Shown here in pieces: positions 25,148 through 31,800 of a stretch of DNA of 45,759 nucleotides. The stretch is from the IMG/VR virus record IMGVR_UViG_3300045303_000212, positions 1-45,759 of that record. The stretch is one strand, 5' to 3'. Each line of letters begins with the position of its first letter. Within the stretch, counting starts at the first letter, position 1. Under the pieces are notes generated by a model. That model made no database searches. It was given only the letters and a program-made list of their open reading frames with translations, and was not told where the DNA came from. The position numbers and the translations under genes were made by a program. This DNA comes from a virus.

Positions 25148-25187
25148 CGTCTAGCCTATAGACAGGAACGGCTGGACGCTAGACGCC
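25148..25187. promoter_or_regulatory. Double CTAGACG operator-like site upstream of HNH-RHH gene
   Basis: Two copies in opposite orientation (25148-25154 and 25179-25185), with an inverted repeat GTCTA-5-TAGAC at 25149-25163. It lies in the 62-base gap between the methylase-containing chain and the HNH-RHH gene, just upstream of the latter's ATG. Likely control point for leftward transcription. Confidence 0.5.
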
Positions 25188-25208
25188 GCGCCCGACAGGC
25201 AAGGGCGC

Positions 25209-25406
25209 TTAGGACGAGGAGGGCTTCTCGGTGAGGCACGGGTCGCCAGCGGGAGCACCGCAGGTGGTGCAAAGCACGTGGTCGCAGCAACGCCCGCGGC
25301 AACGCCTGCTCGGCGGGGCGTCGGCGGGCGCATCGCCCATGTGGTGGGCCCAGGTGTCGGGCCGCGGCATCGGGCCCTTCTGCTCCTGGCGCTCTTGCTC
25401 GTTCAC
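25209..25406 (-). CDS. 65-residue Cys-rich zinc-finger protein
   Basis: From GTG 25406 with AAGGAGG 7 bases upstream. The C-terminal half carries CRGRCC, CTTCGAPAGDPC: a likely zinc ribbon. Last gene of the coupled chain starting at 28398. Function unknown. Confidence 0.7.
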   Translation of the reverse strand: MNEQERQEQKGPMPRPDTWAHHMGDAPADAPPSRRCRGRCCDHVLCTTCGAPAGDPCLTEKPSSS

Positions 25407-25471
25407 TGATCGTCCTCCTTGAGCAGGTCCCACCAGCGTCGCCACCACGGCTTGCGGTGCCGGCCGCTCAT
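25403..25471 (-). CDS. 22-residue Trp/Arg-rich peptide
   Basis: A very short frame (ATG 25471 to TGA 25403) locked between neighbours by ATGA at its start and GTGA at its end, so translation is likely by coupling. Sequence centre is RKPWWRRWWDLLKE: four Trp and several Arg, an amphipathic helix reminiscent of membrane-active peptides. It also carries the ribosome site of the next gene, so it could merely act as a coupling leader. Confidence 0.55.
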   Translation of the reverse strand: MSGRHRKPWWRRWWDLLKEDDQ

Positions 25472-25656
25472 GTGTCACCGCCGTCGAGGGCGCGGCGCAG
25501 GTCGTCGGCCAGGACGTAGCCGAGGTTGCCCATCTGCCAGACGTGCAGGTCGCGGACGCGGGTGAGCGCGGCGCGGGCGGCGGCCAGGTCGGCGAGGGCC
25601 TGGTCGCGCTCTTGCTGCGTCTGGGCCAGGACGCCACCCGGCCGGTACCCGCTCAC
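25468..25656 (-). CDS. 62-residue coiled-coil protein
   Basis: From GTG 25656 (GTGA overlap). Mostly one helix (QTQQERDQALADLAAARAAL) ending LADDLRRALDGGDT. Starts just after a repeated junction sequence. Function unknown. Confidence 0.65.
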   Translation of the reverse strand: MSGYRPGGVLAQTQQERDQALADLAAARAALTRVRDLHVWQMGNLGYVLADDLRRALDGGDT

Positions 25657-25868
25657 TGGTCGCCGCCGGGCTGGGCGGCTACAGCGCGGAGTTGTTCGAT
25701 CTGTGATAGCAGCCACAGGGTGTTCCCGATGCTGAGGTGCAGCAGCGCCAGCAGTTCGGGGTCGTGAACGTTCTTCTGCCACAGCCGGGCCGTGCCTTGT
25801 TCCGCGATGTCGGCGCTGAGCCGTAGCCGCTGCTGCACGTCGTCGGGCAGGTTGTCGAAGCCGCTCAT
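25653..25868 (-). CDS. 71-residue helical protein ending QPGGDQ
   Basis: From ATG 25868 (ATGA overlap). Starts MSGFDNLPDDVQQRLRLSAD; two helices, tail AVAAQPGGDQ. The tail is encoded by the repeated junction that also ends the next two upstream genes. Function unknown. Confidence 0.65.
   Translation of the reverse strand: MSGFDNLPDDVQQRLRLSADIAEQGTARLWQKNVHDPELLALLHLSIGNTLWLLSQIEQLRAVAAQPGGDQ
25659..25677. repeat. Gene-junction repeat, copy 1
   Basis: Nineteen bases, GTCGCCGCCGGGCTGGGCG, identical at 25659-25677, 25883-25901 and 26083-26101, each spanning the 3' end of one gene just before the next start. Here the segment between repeat and start codon is 12 bases shorter than in the other copies. 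Confidence 0.8.
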
Positions 25869-25901
25869 CGCGCACCGTCCGGGTCGCCGCCGGGCTGGGC
25901 G
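25863..25901. repeat. Gene-junction repeat, copy 2
   Basis: Thirty-nine bases that match copy 3 (26063-26101) with a few differences and contain the 19-base core. It covers the C-terminal codons of one gene and the start of the next, including the GGCGGCGAC upstream of the start. Confidence 0.8.
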
Positions 25902-26068
25902 AGAGCCTGGGCAGCAAGACCCGCAGGGCACACGCTCACGTCGTGGCCGCTCGCGGAGCAGGTGACGTGGCCGCCGCAGTAGCAGGCGGGGCGGCAGAGA
26001 CGGGCCCCGCAGGCGCAGCTGCCAGGCAGCCATTCCTCGGCCCAGTCCGGCAGGGTGTCGTCGCTCAC
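25865..26068 (-). CDS. 67-residue Cys-rich protein
   Basis: From GTG 26068 (GTGA overlap). Seven Cys and one His in CACGARLCRPACYCGGHVTC and CPAG, enough for a compact zinc- or disulfide-stabilised fold. Tail LAQPGGDPDGAR comes from the repeated junction. Function unknown. Confidence 0.65.
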   Translation of the reverse strand: MSDDTLPDWAEEWLPGSCACGARLCRPACYCGGHVTCSASGHDVSVCPAGLAAQALAQPGGDPDGAR

Positions 26069-26101
26069 CGCGCACCCCCGTAGTCGCCGCCGGGCTGGGC
26101 G
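26063..26101. repeat. Gene-junction repeat, copy 3
   Basis: Third copy, at the boundary of the 25865 and 26065 genes. It again encodes an AQPGGD tail and supplies the ribosome-site context for the next gene. Confidence 0.8.
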
Positions 26102-26304
26102 GGGGCGTCGTAGCACTCCTGGGAGCACCACCAGGCCATGTCGTTCCAGATGCCGCGTTCGCCGGTCGCGCCGGGGGCGTTCATCGCGAACGACGCGCCG
26201 CACCTGCGGCAGCCGCGGAAGGCGGGATGGGCGACGGGCGGCTGCCCGTTGGCGGACTTCTGCCGGATGGGGTAGTCGACGGGCAGGTCGGTGGGGTGGT
26301 TCAT
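26065..26304 (-). CDS. 79-residue zinc-finger protein
   Basis: From ATG 26304 (ATGA overlap). Cys pairs GCRRCGASF and WWCSQECYDAP form a treble-clef or MYM-like pattern. Tail APAQPGGDYGGAR is encoded by the repeated junction. Function unknown. Confidence 0.65.
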   Translation of the reverse strand: MNHPTDLPVDYPIRQKSANGQPPVAHPAFRGCRRCGASFAMNAPGATGERGIWNDMAWWCSQECYDAPAQPGGDYGGAR

Positions 26305-26573
26305 CGCCGGTCCGTTCGGGTGCGCAGTCGCGGCCCCAGGGCGTCGAGGTCGCGGATGGTCTGCTCGGACAGGCCGGTGCGCTCGCGGTGCCGGATCAGC
26401 GACAGCAGCGAGTCGCAGGCCATCAGCAGTTCGTCGTCGTTGTCCTCGGCGGGCTGGGCGTCCGCGCGGTCGAGCAGCCACGCGACGGCGCGGATCCGCC
26501 AGTGCAGCGGGTTGTCGCCCTGCTCGGTTTCGAGGGCCGCAGCAGCCCGGCGCAGCACGTCGTCGGCGCTCAC
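26301..26573 (-). CDS. 90-residue helical protein
   Basis: From GTG 26573 (GTGA overlap). All-helical composition: DDVLRRAAAALETEQ, then WRIRAVAWLLDRADAQ and LLMACDSLLSLIRHRERTGL. No motif recognised. Part of the coupled chain. Confidence 0.65.
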   Translation of the reverse strand: MSADDVLRRAAAALETEQGDNPLHWRIRAVAWLLDRADAQPAEDNDDELLMACDSLLSLIRHRERTGLSEQTIRDLDALGPRLRTRTDRR

Positions 26574-27133
26574 CGGTCGGGCCCGGGCTGGGGTGGCGCA
26601 TCAAGAGCGGCCTGGACCTGGGCCACCGTGACCGTCCAGACGACTTGGTTGTCCTCGCCCGCACGAAGGATCGGCGCGTCACTTCCGTCCGCGACGAGCG
26701 CCCGGACGGCCTTGAACTTCTCGGCGAGCGCCTCCAGCCCGATCTCCTTCGCCATCCGGGTGAGCGCCTGTTCCCGGGCCTCCTCCTCCGAAGCGCCTTG
26801 GACCGGCGCTGCTCGGTCGGGCCCGGGCCCGGGCCCGGGGTCGGGGGCGAGGGCGGCGCGGAGGTCGCGGATGAACGGGGCGGGTGTGTGGTTGCCATAG
26901 CGACGAGTCCAGTCGTCGCACAGCGTCTCGATGCGGGCCCGTAGCCCGTTGTCCCGCCCGGGGTCGGGGGCGTGCCGGAGTGCCGTGGCGTACAGGACCG
27001 GCCAGACGGCGTCGAGAATCTCCCCGGCGGCGACCCCCGCGCCCGCCCCCGGCCCGGTCCAGCGGCCCGCGATCTCGTGGGCGACGATGGCGACGGCCTC
27101 TCGCGGGACGAGCGGCAGGTCCCGGTCGCTCAC
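26570..27133 (-). CDS. 187-residue protein with ALRHA-family helix
   Basis: From GTG 27133 (GTGA overlap with the methylase). It includes DAVWPVLYATALRHAPDPGR, a helical DNGLRARIETL also found in the 27651 gene, a Pro/Gly tract near residue 100, and a C-terminal helix-strand region. It appears to be a mosaic of segments found in other small genes of this genome. Function unknown. Confidence 0.7.
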   Translation of the reverse strand: MSDRDLPLVPREAVAIVAHEIAGRWTGPGAGAGVAAGEILDAVWPVLYATALRHAPDPGRDNGLRARIETLCDDWTRRYGNHTPAPFIRDLRAALAPDPGPGPGPDRAAPVQGASEEEAREQALTRMAKEIGLEALAEKFKAVRALVADGSDAPILRAGEDNQVVWTVTVAQVQAALDAPPQPGPDR

Positions 27134-27654
27134 GCCAGCACCCCCTGAGCGAGCACACGGCCCATGACGCCGGACCCGGGGAACAGGTCGTCGATCTGGT
27201 CGCCGTCGCGGTAACCGAGGATGTCGAGGACCCACCGGCAGAACGTCTCCGGTTTGGCCCCGGTCAGCCCGCGGCGCAGGGTGATGTTGGCGCTGACCCA
27301 GTCGCGCGGGGTGGTCGCAACTCCGCCCTCCACGGGGGTGTCGGGGCCGGTGTTGCGGCCCCCGCGGAACAGCAACGGCTCCCAGGCGTAGGCGGGCCGG
27401 ACGCCTTTCTTGAAGACGTGGAACGGCTTGACCCAGGCCCCGATGCGCACGTCGTCGGGGCACAGCGGCAGCAGGTGCCGCAGGCTGGGTGTGGAGCAGC
27501 TGAGGGCCCACCCGTCGGGGTAGTCGCCGACGAGCTGGTCGATGAGGGCCTGGTGCCGGTCGATGCTGTCCCAGTCGGCGGCGGCAGGGTGCAGGTGGCC
27601 GTAGAACTTCGCGCCCTTGCCGAGGTAGGGCGGGTCGGCGTAGGCGAACCTCAC
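27130..27654 (-). CDS. DNA methyltransferase (DPPY type)
   Basis: 174 residues from GTG 27654 (GTGA overlap). Motif IV ADPPYLG is at residues 6-12, and the SAM-binding motif I appears late as DLFPGSGVMG (about 159-168), the permuted order of beta-type amino-methyltransferases. The space between is short, so target recognition must be compact or supplied elsewhere. It probably methylates adenine (N6) or cytosine (N4) in phage DNA, plausibly to evade host restriction; no partner endonuclease is nearby. Confidence 0.85.
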   Translation of the reverse strand: MRFAYADPPYLGKGAKFYGHLHPAAADWDSIDRHQALIDQLVGDYPDGWALSCSTPSLRHLLPLCPDDVRIGAWVKPFHVFKKGVRPAYAWEPLLFRGGRNTGPDTPVEGGVATTPRDWVSANITLRRGLTGAKPETFCRWVLDILGYRDGDQIDDLFPGSGVMGRVLAQGVLA

Positions 27655-27944
27655 GGCGAACCCTCCTCCTCCAAAGCGCTCTTGACCGGCGCTGCCGGGT
27701 CGGGCCCGGGGTCGGGGGCGGCGGCTGTCTCTCGGAGGGCGCGGCGCAGGTCGGCAACCTCAACGGCCGAGGCCCACGGGCTGGCTGAGGCTTTCGCCAT
27801 CAGCGCCTCGATGCGGGCCCGTAGCCCGTTGTCCCGCGCGGCTTGGTGGGCGCGCACCGCGTCGGCGGCCTTGCGGGCGACGATCAGCGCAGGCGAGTGA
27901 ACGTGGGGCCGCAGCACCCGGGCCAGCTCGTCGCGGTCGGTCAC
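27651..27944 (-). CDS. TDRDxLA-family small protein
   Basis: 97 residues from GTG 27944 (GTGA overlap). The N-terminus MTDRDELARVLRPH recurs in the rightward genes at 30236 and 31235, and DNGLRARIEAL is shared with the 26570 gene. Mostly helical with a Pro/Ala tail. Function unknown. Confidence 0.7.
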   Translation of the reverse strand: MTDRDELARVLRPHVHSPALIVARKAADAVRAHQAARDNGLRARIEALMAKASASPWASAVEVADLRRALRETAAAPDPGPDPAAPVKSALEEEGSP

Positions 27945-28063
27945 GGCCCCAGCTCCAGCTCGAGGTTGGCGAGCAGGTCCCGCAGGATCTTCTGCCAGCG
28001 CAGGGCCTCGTCCCGGCGGCCCTTCTCGTAGCCCTCCTCGAAGGCCACCGGGTCCTCGCTCAC
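27941..28063 (-). CDS. 40-residue charged peptide
   Basis: From GTG 28063, locked by GTGA overlaps on both sides. Sequence begins MSEDPVAFEEGYEKGRRDEA and continues as one amphipathic helix. Such short EEGYEKGRR-type helices often mediate protein contacts, but no role is known. Confidence 0.65.
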   Translation of the reverse strand: MSEDPVAFEEGYEKGRRDEALRWQKILRDLLANLELELGP

Positions 28064-28398
28064 GGCCTGCACCTCTCGCACGGTCGCAGGAGGGCCAGGG
28101 TGTCGTACTCGTCCTGTGAGCCGGTGCCCCGCCACCACTCCGGCCGGGACGCCAGGCCGCAATCGGTCTCCCGGGTGGTGCCGTCGAACAGGTTGACCGT
28201 GGTCAGGTGCCGCACCTTCCCGGAGGGGGTGTAGCGCCAGCCCGCGAGGGCGAGGTCGTCGCCGCCGACCGTCGGGCAGTCCTCGTCCTCGCGGTGCCAC
28301 CAGGTCAGGCCCTCGTAGGAGCCGGGGTGGCCCGGGCAGCCGATCGCCTTGCCCTCGCCTACGGTGCAGCCCGGGAAGTCGTCCGCCTCGCCGCTCAT
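28060..28398 (-). CDS. 112-residue protein with CERC terminus
   Basis: From ATG 28398 (ATGA overlap with the RHH gene). Beta-rich, with GCTVGEGKAIGCPGHPG-like Cys/His near the start and LRPCERCRP at the end, which may share one zinc. The middle (WRYTPSGKVRHLTTVNLFDG) resembles short proteins common in phage early regions. Function unknown. Confidence 0.65.
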   Translation of the reverse strand: MSGEADDFPGCTVGEGKAIGCPGHPGSYEGLTWWHREDEDCPTVGGDDLALAGWRYTPSGKVRHLTTVNLFDGTTRETDCGLASRPEWWRGTGSQDEYDTLALLRPCERCRP

Positions 28399-28772
28399 CG
28401 CAGCCACCCCATGTCGTGCCCGCAGGCGCAGGACCAGCGGGTGACCCGCCGGTTGCCCTCGACCTTGTCGCCGGTCTTGACCTTCGGCTGGTGCTTGTGC
28501 GGGACCGAAGGTGGCAGTGCCCCGCGGTCAACGCGCGGCTCGAGGACCGGTTCGGGCATGGGCAAGGGCGCTTTGACGGGCGGCGGCAACTCACGCGCGT
28601 CACTAGACGCGGCAGCCTTTCTCACCGACCGCGGGCTGAGCGCATCGACCCCGGCCGAGACGATCCGCCCCAGCACGTCGGAGTCCTTCTCGCCCACCTT
28701 GCGCAGCCGGCCGATCGTCTCCGGCTGCAGTCGCACGTAGAACGGTTTGCGCCCGGTCGACGGTCTCGGCAT
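28395..28772 (-). CDS. Ribbon-helix-helix-like regulator with Cys/His C-terminus
   Basis: 125 residues from ATG 28772, first gene of the leftward chain. Residues 8-45 (KPFYVRLQPETIGRLRKVGE ... LGRIVSAGVDAL) look like an RHH strand-helix-helix. A Pro-rich linker follows, then a C-terminal WSCACGHDMGW. A 14-base perfect palindrome lies 25 bases upstream, a good candidate for autoregulation. One CTAGACG copy falls inside this gene (28603). Confidence 0.7.
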   Translation of the reverse strand: MPRPSTGRKPFYVRLQPETIGRLRKVGEKDSDVLGRIVSAGVDALSPRSVRKAAASSDARELPPPVKAPLPMPEPVLEPRVDRGALPPSVPHKHQPKVKTGDKVEGNRRVTRWSCACGHDMGWLR

Positions 28773-28796
28773 AGCGCTGACACTACGACCGCCAGA

Positions 28797-28810
28797 CGTT
28801 GACGTCAACG
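28797..28810. promoter_or_regulatory. 14-base perfect palindrome upstream of RHH gene
   Basis: CGTTGACGTCAACG, centred 31 bases upstream of the RHH start. Its symmetry suits a dimeric RHH repressor. Further motif copies follow (TAGACG at 28830, CTAGACG at 28844). Confidence 0.55.
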
Positions 28811-29521
28811 CTACGAGGCGGGTTGTCGTAGACGAAAACCTGCCTAGACGCCGAACGCGCGGAAATGCCCGCGAAAACCGGCCTTCCAGGCCCCGATCCG
28901 CGGAAAAACCGGCCACGAGCGCAAGTCCCCGGCGTATTTGAGCGCTCAACCGCCGAACAGTTGGACAACTCCCGAACAACCCGCCGTCAAGGCCCGATCC
29001 GCGGCCAGAACCGCCCCCCGAGGCCAGCTACGGCCCAACCTCCCCAGCGCCGTGACCTGCGGTTATGACACAAACCCCAGCCAGGGGTACTTCCCTCCCC
29101 TCCCCTGCCCGGGCCGGGCACACCCCGGGTCAGCTCTCGCGCGCACGTCTGCCTGCAATCGTGTGCAGCCCTCGCGTGACCGGGGCGGCTGACTGTCCGG
29201 GTTCAGCGTGGCAGGGGGTGGGGGAGGGGGTGCGATGCACCCTCCTCCCCTGCTGTGCTGTGCGTGGTGTGTGGGTTGGTAGGTGCGAGCGTGGTGCGTG
29301 CACGTGAGTGGGGATGGTGAAGGGCAACAGCGCGATGAGGAGGAGTGCCTCGCACGGTCAGGTGAGCCAGCTCAAGGTGTGCCGTGGCGAAGGGCAGCGA
29401 CTGCCGTGCCGTGCCCCGGGATGGGTGAGCTGGGGCCTGGCCGAGGCTGCCGGCCTACGCCGATCGGGTGACCTAGGTCCCGACCCTGAGCGTGTCTGTC
29501 AAGGGGGTGTTGTCAAACCCC

Positions 29522-29550
29522 TTGTGCGGTGTGCTCCCACCGTCTAGTGT
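29522..29550 (+). promoter_or_regulatory. Putative rightward promoter overlapped by operator motif
   Basis: TTGTGC (29522-29527), a 17-base spacer and TAGTGT (29545-29550) resemble a vegetative -35/-10 pair. CGTCTAG (29541-29547, the CACTAGACG motif on the minus strand) overlaps the -10, as expected for repression. Confidence 0.4.
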
Positions 29551-29599
29551 TCGGGTTGTCGCCAAACGGGGCGGCAACCAGACACCAGGGATGGCAGTC

Positions 29600-29755
29600 A
29601 TGAACACCACCGAAGCCCGCGAGAGCGACAGTCAGCGCGCGGCCATCTGGATCGCCGAGATGGGAACAGCGACGGCACTGCGGGACTGGGCGCACGTCCA
29701 GGAGCTTGCACACGCTGTCTCGACCGTTGCTGCGCGACTTGAGATGTCGTCATGA
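29600..29755 (+). CDS. First gene of rightward operon, 51 residues
   Basis: ATG 29600 is chosen over the in-frame ATG 29591 because AGGG (29587) then stands at a normal distance, the same geometry as two other leading genes. Helical and acidic (ATEARESD-like start, WIAEMGTATALRDWAHVQEL). Overlaps the next gene as ATGA. Function unknown. Confidence 0.65.
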   Translation: MNTTEARESDSQRAAIWIAEMGTATALRDWAHVQELAHAVSTVAARLEMSS

Positions 29756-29931
29756 CCCGGGCGCAGGTCGCCTACGCGGCCCTCACCTCGCTGGCCGAGC
29801 GGGACCTGACCCTCATCACCTGCGCGCGGATCAAGTGCGGGCAGCGGTTCTACTACGTCGCGGCCCGCGGGGTGCGCGCCACCCTCTGTCTCGACTGCGC
29901 GGACGAGTTGCTGGGACGGGGGACCCTCTGA
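29752..29931 (+). CDS. 59-residue zinc-ribbon protein
   Basis: From ATG 29752 (ATGA overlap). A helix is followed by TCARIKCGQRFYY and LCLDCADEL, a CxxxxC...CxxC ribbon. Last base of its TGA starts the next ATG. Function unknown. Confidence 0.7.
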   Translation: MTRAQVAYAALTSLAERDLTLITCARIKCGQRFYYVAARGVRATLCLDCADELLGRGTL

Positions 29932-30239
29932 TGTCGCGCCGCGTGCACCTGTCGATGCGCCGCGACAACCTGGACGCGCTGCCGTTCGCCGACACGGCGG
30001 ACCAACCTGCGGGCGCGCTGCCCTACGGCGAGCAGGACGAGTACGGCATCAGGCACGGTGCCCCGCTCAGTGCCGACGAGTGCGCCCGGGCTGCGAAGCT
30101 CGAGCGTATGGCGGCGGAGATGCGAGCCGACGCGGGCCAGCCCGTCACCGGCTACAACGACGCCGCCTGGCTGCGCATCATCGCCCGCGCGGCGAGCGAC
30201 CTCGAGGCCCGGGCGCGCAAGATCCGGGTGGCGTCGTGA
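29931..30239 (+). CDS. 102-residue protein
   Basis: From ATG 29931 (TGATG overlap). Basic start MSRRVHLSMRRDNLDALPF, a middle with GIRHGAPLSADECARAAKLE and two C-terminal helices. DNA within it (29999-30010 and 30047-30067) is repeated in shortened form at 31527-31558. Function unknown. Confidence 0.65.
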   Translation: MSRRVHLSMRRDNLDALPFADTADQPAGALPYGEQDEYGIRHGAPLSADECARAAKLERMAAEMRADAGQPVTGYNDAAWLRIIARAASDLEARARKIRVAS

Positions 30240-30517
30240 GCACCGACCGGGACGCGCTCGCCCGGGTGCTGTACGACGCCTACGGTGCCGCCTGGGCGAC
30301 GGGCCGACTGACGTGGCCCGCCGTCGCCGACACGGTGATCGCCGCGGGCTGGAACAGGCACGACGCCCCGCTCGGTGCCGAGCGGGGATGCACAGAGTCG
30401 GGATGCGCACGTGTCCTAGCGCTCTGCGACGAAGCCGAAGCCGAAGGAAGCCTGCTCAACCCCCGATGGGTCCGCGCCGCCCTCGCCGACCAACCAGACG
30501 AGGATGGTGCGTCGTGA
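30236..30517 (+). CDS. TDRDxLA-family protein with AGWNRHD motif
   Basis: 93 residues from GTG 30236 (GTGA overlap). Starts MSTDRDALARVLYDAY, related to the genes at 27651 and 31235. Residues near 60 contain CTESGCARV. A strong hairpin (30366-30387, nine pairs) lies inside the frame. Function unknown. Confidence 0.7.
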   Translation: MSTDRDALARVLYDAYGAAWATGRLTWPAVADTVIAAGWNRHDAPLGAERGCTESGCARVLALCDEAEAEGSLLNPRWVRAALADQPDEDGAS

Positions 30518-30930
30518 GCGCCCGGGAGCTGCTGCTCGAGGAGTACCGGGTGGAGCGCCAGCGCGGGGAGCTGGTCCGGGACCTGGCCACCATGGGCTAC
30601 CCCACCGAACGCGCCATGCAGAAGGCCGAGGGATCAGCCCAGCCCGTCACGCTGAAGGACTGGATGCGCCAGACGCAGCAGCCGGCCCAACCCGACGACC
30701 TCGAGCGCGCCCGGGTGACCGCGATGCTGTGGGGCCAGGCGCAGGACGTGCACGAGGCCATGGCCCAGGCCCAGCGCGACTACCAGAGCGCCACCCTCGC
30801 GAGGGACGAGACGTTCACCCAGCTGGTGGAGTCCGGGGAGACGTTCCAGGCGGTGGCCACGATGATGCGGGTCACCCGGCAGGCCGTGCACGCCTCGGTC
30901 AAACGCCACCGGGAGCGGTGTGCGGCCTAG
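30514..30930 (+). CDS. Coiled-coil protein with C-terminal helix-turn-helix
   Basis: 138 residues from GTG 30514 (GTGA overlap). Long charged helices fill residues 1-100; the C-terminus (ETFQAVATMMRVTRQAVHAS) is a sigma-like HTH, similar in layout to the gene at 42500. Probably a DNA-binding regulator. Its stop codon lies in a GCCTAGAC motif copy. Confidence 0.65.
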   Translation: MSARELLLEEYRVERQRGELVRDLATMGYPTERAMQKAEGSAQPVTLKDWMRQTQQPAQPDDLERARVTAMLWGQAQDVHEAMAQAQRDYQSATLARDETFTQLVESGETFQAVATMMRVTRQAVHASVKRHRERCAA

Positions 30931-30938
30931 ACTTTCCA

Positions 30939-30970
30939 GCCCGGTGTGCGCTCACAGATCGGCACCGGGC
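30939..30970 (+). terminator. Hairpin between rightward genes
   Basis: Eight-pair stem GCCCGGTG/CACCGGGC with a 16-base loop in the 77-base gap after the HTH gene. No U-run follows, so it may attenuate rather than end transcription, or protect mRNA. Confidence 0.4.
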
Positions 30971-31007
30971 ACTCCGCAAGATCACCACTAGTCAGGGATG
31001 GCACCAG

Positions 31008-31223
31008 ATGATGAGCAAGCCCGAGTACGACGCGCTGCGACTGCTGTTCGTGCACAGCCCCCGGGAGGTCCGCAAGGTCAACGGCGCGGGGTCCGTAGCG
31101 GCCACCGAAAGCCTGCTGGAGCGCGGCCTGATCGCCCGGGACCCGGAGTGGACCGGGTGCTTCGTCCTCACCGACGAAGGCGACAAGCTCGCCCGCCGGG
31201 TCTTCTACTACGACGAGGGCTAG
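31008..31223 (+). CDS. 71-residue winged-helix-like protein
   Basis: From ATG 31008 (31011 also possible); AGGG lies at 30994-30997. Pattern EYDALRLLFVHSPREVRKVN then TESLLERGLIARDPEWTGCF and a strand-turn-strand suggests a small winged helix. Possibly regulatory. Confidence 0.6.
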   Translation: MMSKPEYDALRLLFVHSPREVRKVNGAGSVAATESLLERGLIARDPEWTGCFVLTDEGDKLARRVFYYDEG

Positions 31224-31234
31224 GGATGGACACC

Positions 31235-31522
31235 ATGACCGACCGCGACGAGCTGGCCCTGATCATCCACGACGCTCTGACGCACGGCCCTTCCGGCGAG
31301 GGCACGCTGTCGCAGCAGGCCGCCGACGCGGTGCTCGCCCACCAAGCCGGGCGGGCACCAGCAGACGGGCGGGAGGCAGCGCGGCAGGAGACGCTGCGCG
31401 AGATAGCCGCCGAGTGCACGCCCGGGGATGAGATGCACGAGACGCAGGGCTACGTCGTGGTGCAGATGCCGAGCGCGACCTGGGAGGCCCTGCGCGCAGC
31501 GCTTCCGTCCGAGCGCTCTTGA
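31235..31522 (+). CDS. TDRDxLA-family protein
   Basis: 95 residues from ATG 31235. An in-frame ATG at 31226 is close to the AGGG, while 31235 gives MTDRDELALIIHD, matching the start of the 27651 protein, and has the usual spacing. Helical, with QAADAVLAHQAG shared with that family (AADAVRAHQAA). Third member of the family in this genome. Function unknown. Confidence 0.7.
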   Translation: MTDRDELALIIHDALTHGPSGEGTLSQQAADAVLAHQAGRAPADGREAARQETLREIAAECTPGDEMHETQGYVVVQMPSATWEALRAALPSERS

Positions 31523-31526
31523 TCTA

Positions 31527-31558
31527 GGACCAACCTGCATCAGGCACGGTGCCCCGCT
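31527..31558. repeat. Shortened copy of a segment at 29999-30067
   Basis: GGACCAACCTGC (31527-31538) runs straight into ATCAGGCACGGTGCCCCGCT, which in the 29931 gene are separated by about 36 bases. This looks like a remnant of duplication with internal deletion. The right half can fold with AGCGG at 31564. Confidence 0.65.
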
Positions 31559-31609
31559 GAGTCCAGCGGTGTGCAACATTCAGAGAACATCCAGGGAGGG
31601 GAAGCGACC

Positions 31610-31783
31610 ATGAACTACTACGGCACCCTGCACGACGACAGTCCCGACGTCCCGGCGTTGCTGGCCCGGATGCCCGATCCCGACATGCGGGTGCTGCTCG
31701 GGTGGCTCGTCGCCCGCGTCGACCACCTCGAGGAGCGGCTGCAGGGCACGCTCGAGGTCAACGAATTGTGGGACGGCTCTTGA
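31610..31783 (+). CDS. 57-residue protein, last of rightward operon
   Basis: From ATG 31610 with GGGAGGGGAAG upstream, the best ribosome site of this block. Starts MNYYGTLHDDSPDVPALLAR, then one amphipathic helix (VLLGWLVARVDHLEERLQG). Acidic. Function unknown. It is followed by two hairpins. Confidence 0.7.
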   Translation: MNYYGTLHDDSPDVPALLARMPDPDMRVLLGWLVARVDHLEERLQGTLEVNELWDGS

Positions 31784-31800
31784 GGCACACAGGGTGGACC

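Larger units (their letters stand above)
28773..29590. promoter_or_regulatory. Divergent control region between leftward and rightward operons
   Basis: About 820 bases without a convincing gene. Left part: the palindrome and CTAGACG copies. Middle: pyrimidine-rich and then purine-rich G tracts (about 29090-29260) without clear repeats. Right part: a promoter-like element before the rightward genes. It could also contain a replication origin, but no iteron array or AT-rich stretch is visible. Confidence 0.5.

Noticed and set aside
29090-29470. Plus-strand frames of 60-80 residues in the divergent region
   Set aside because: No ribosome sites, skewed composition, and they overlap each other in several frames; treated as non-coding.
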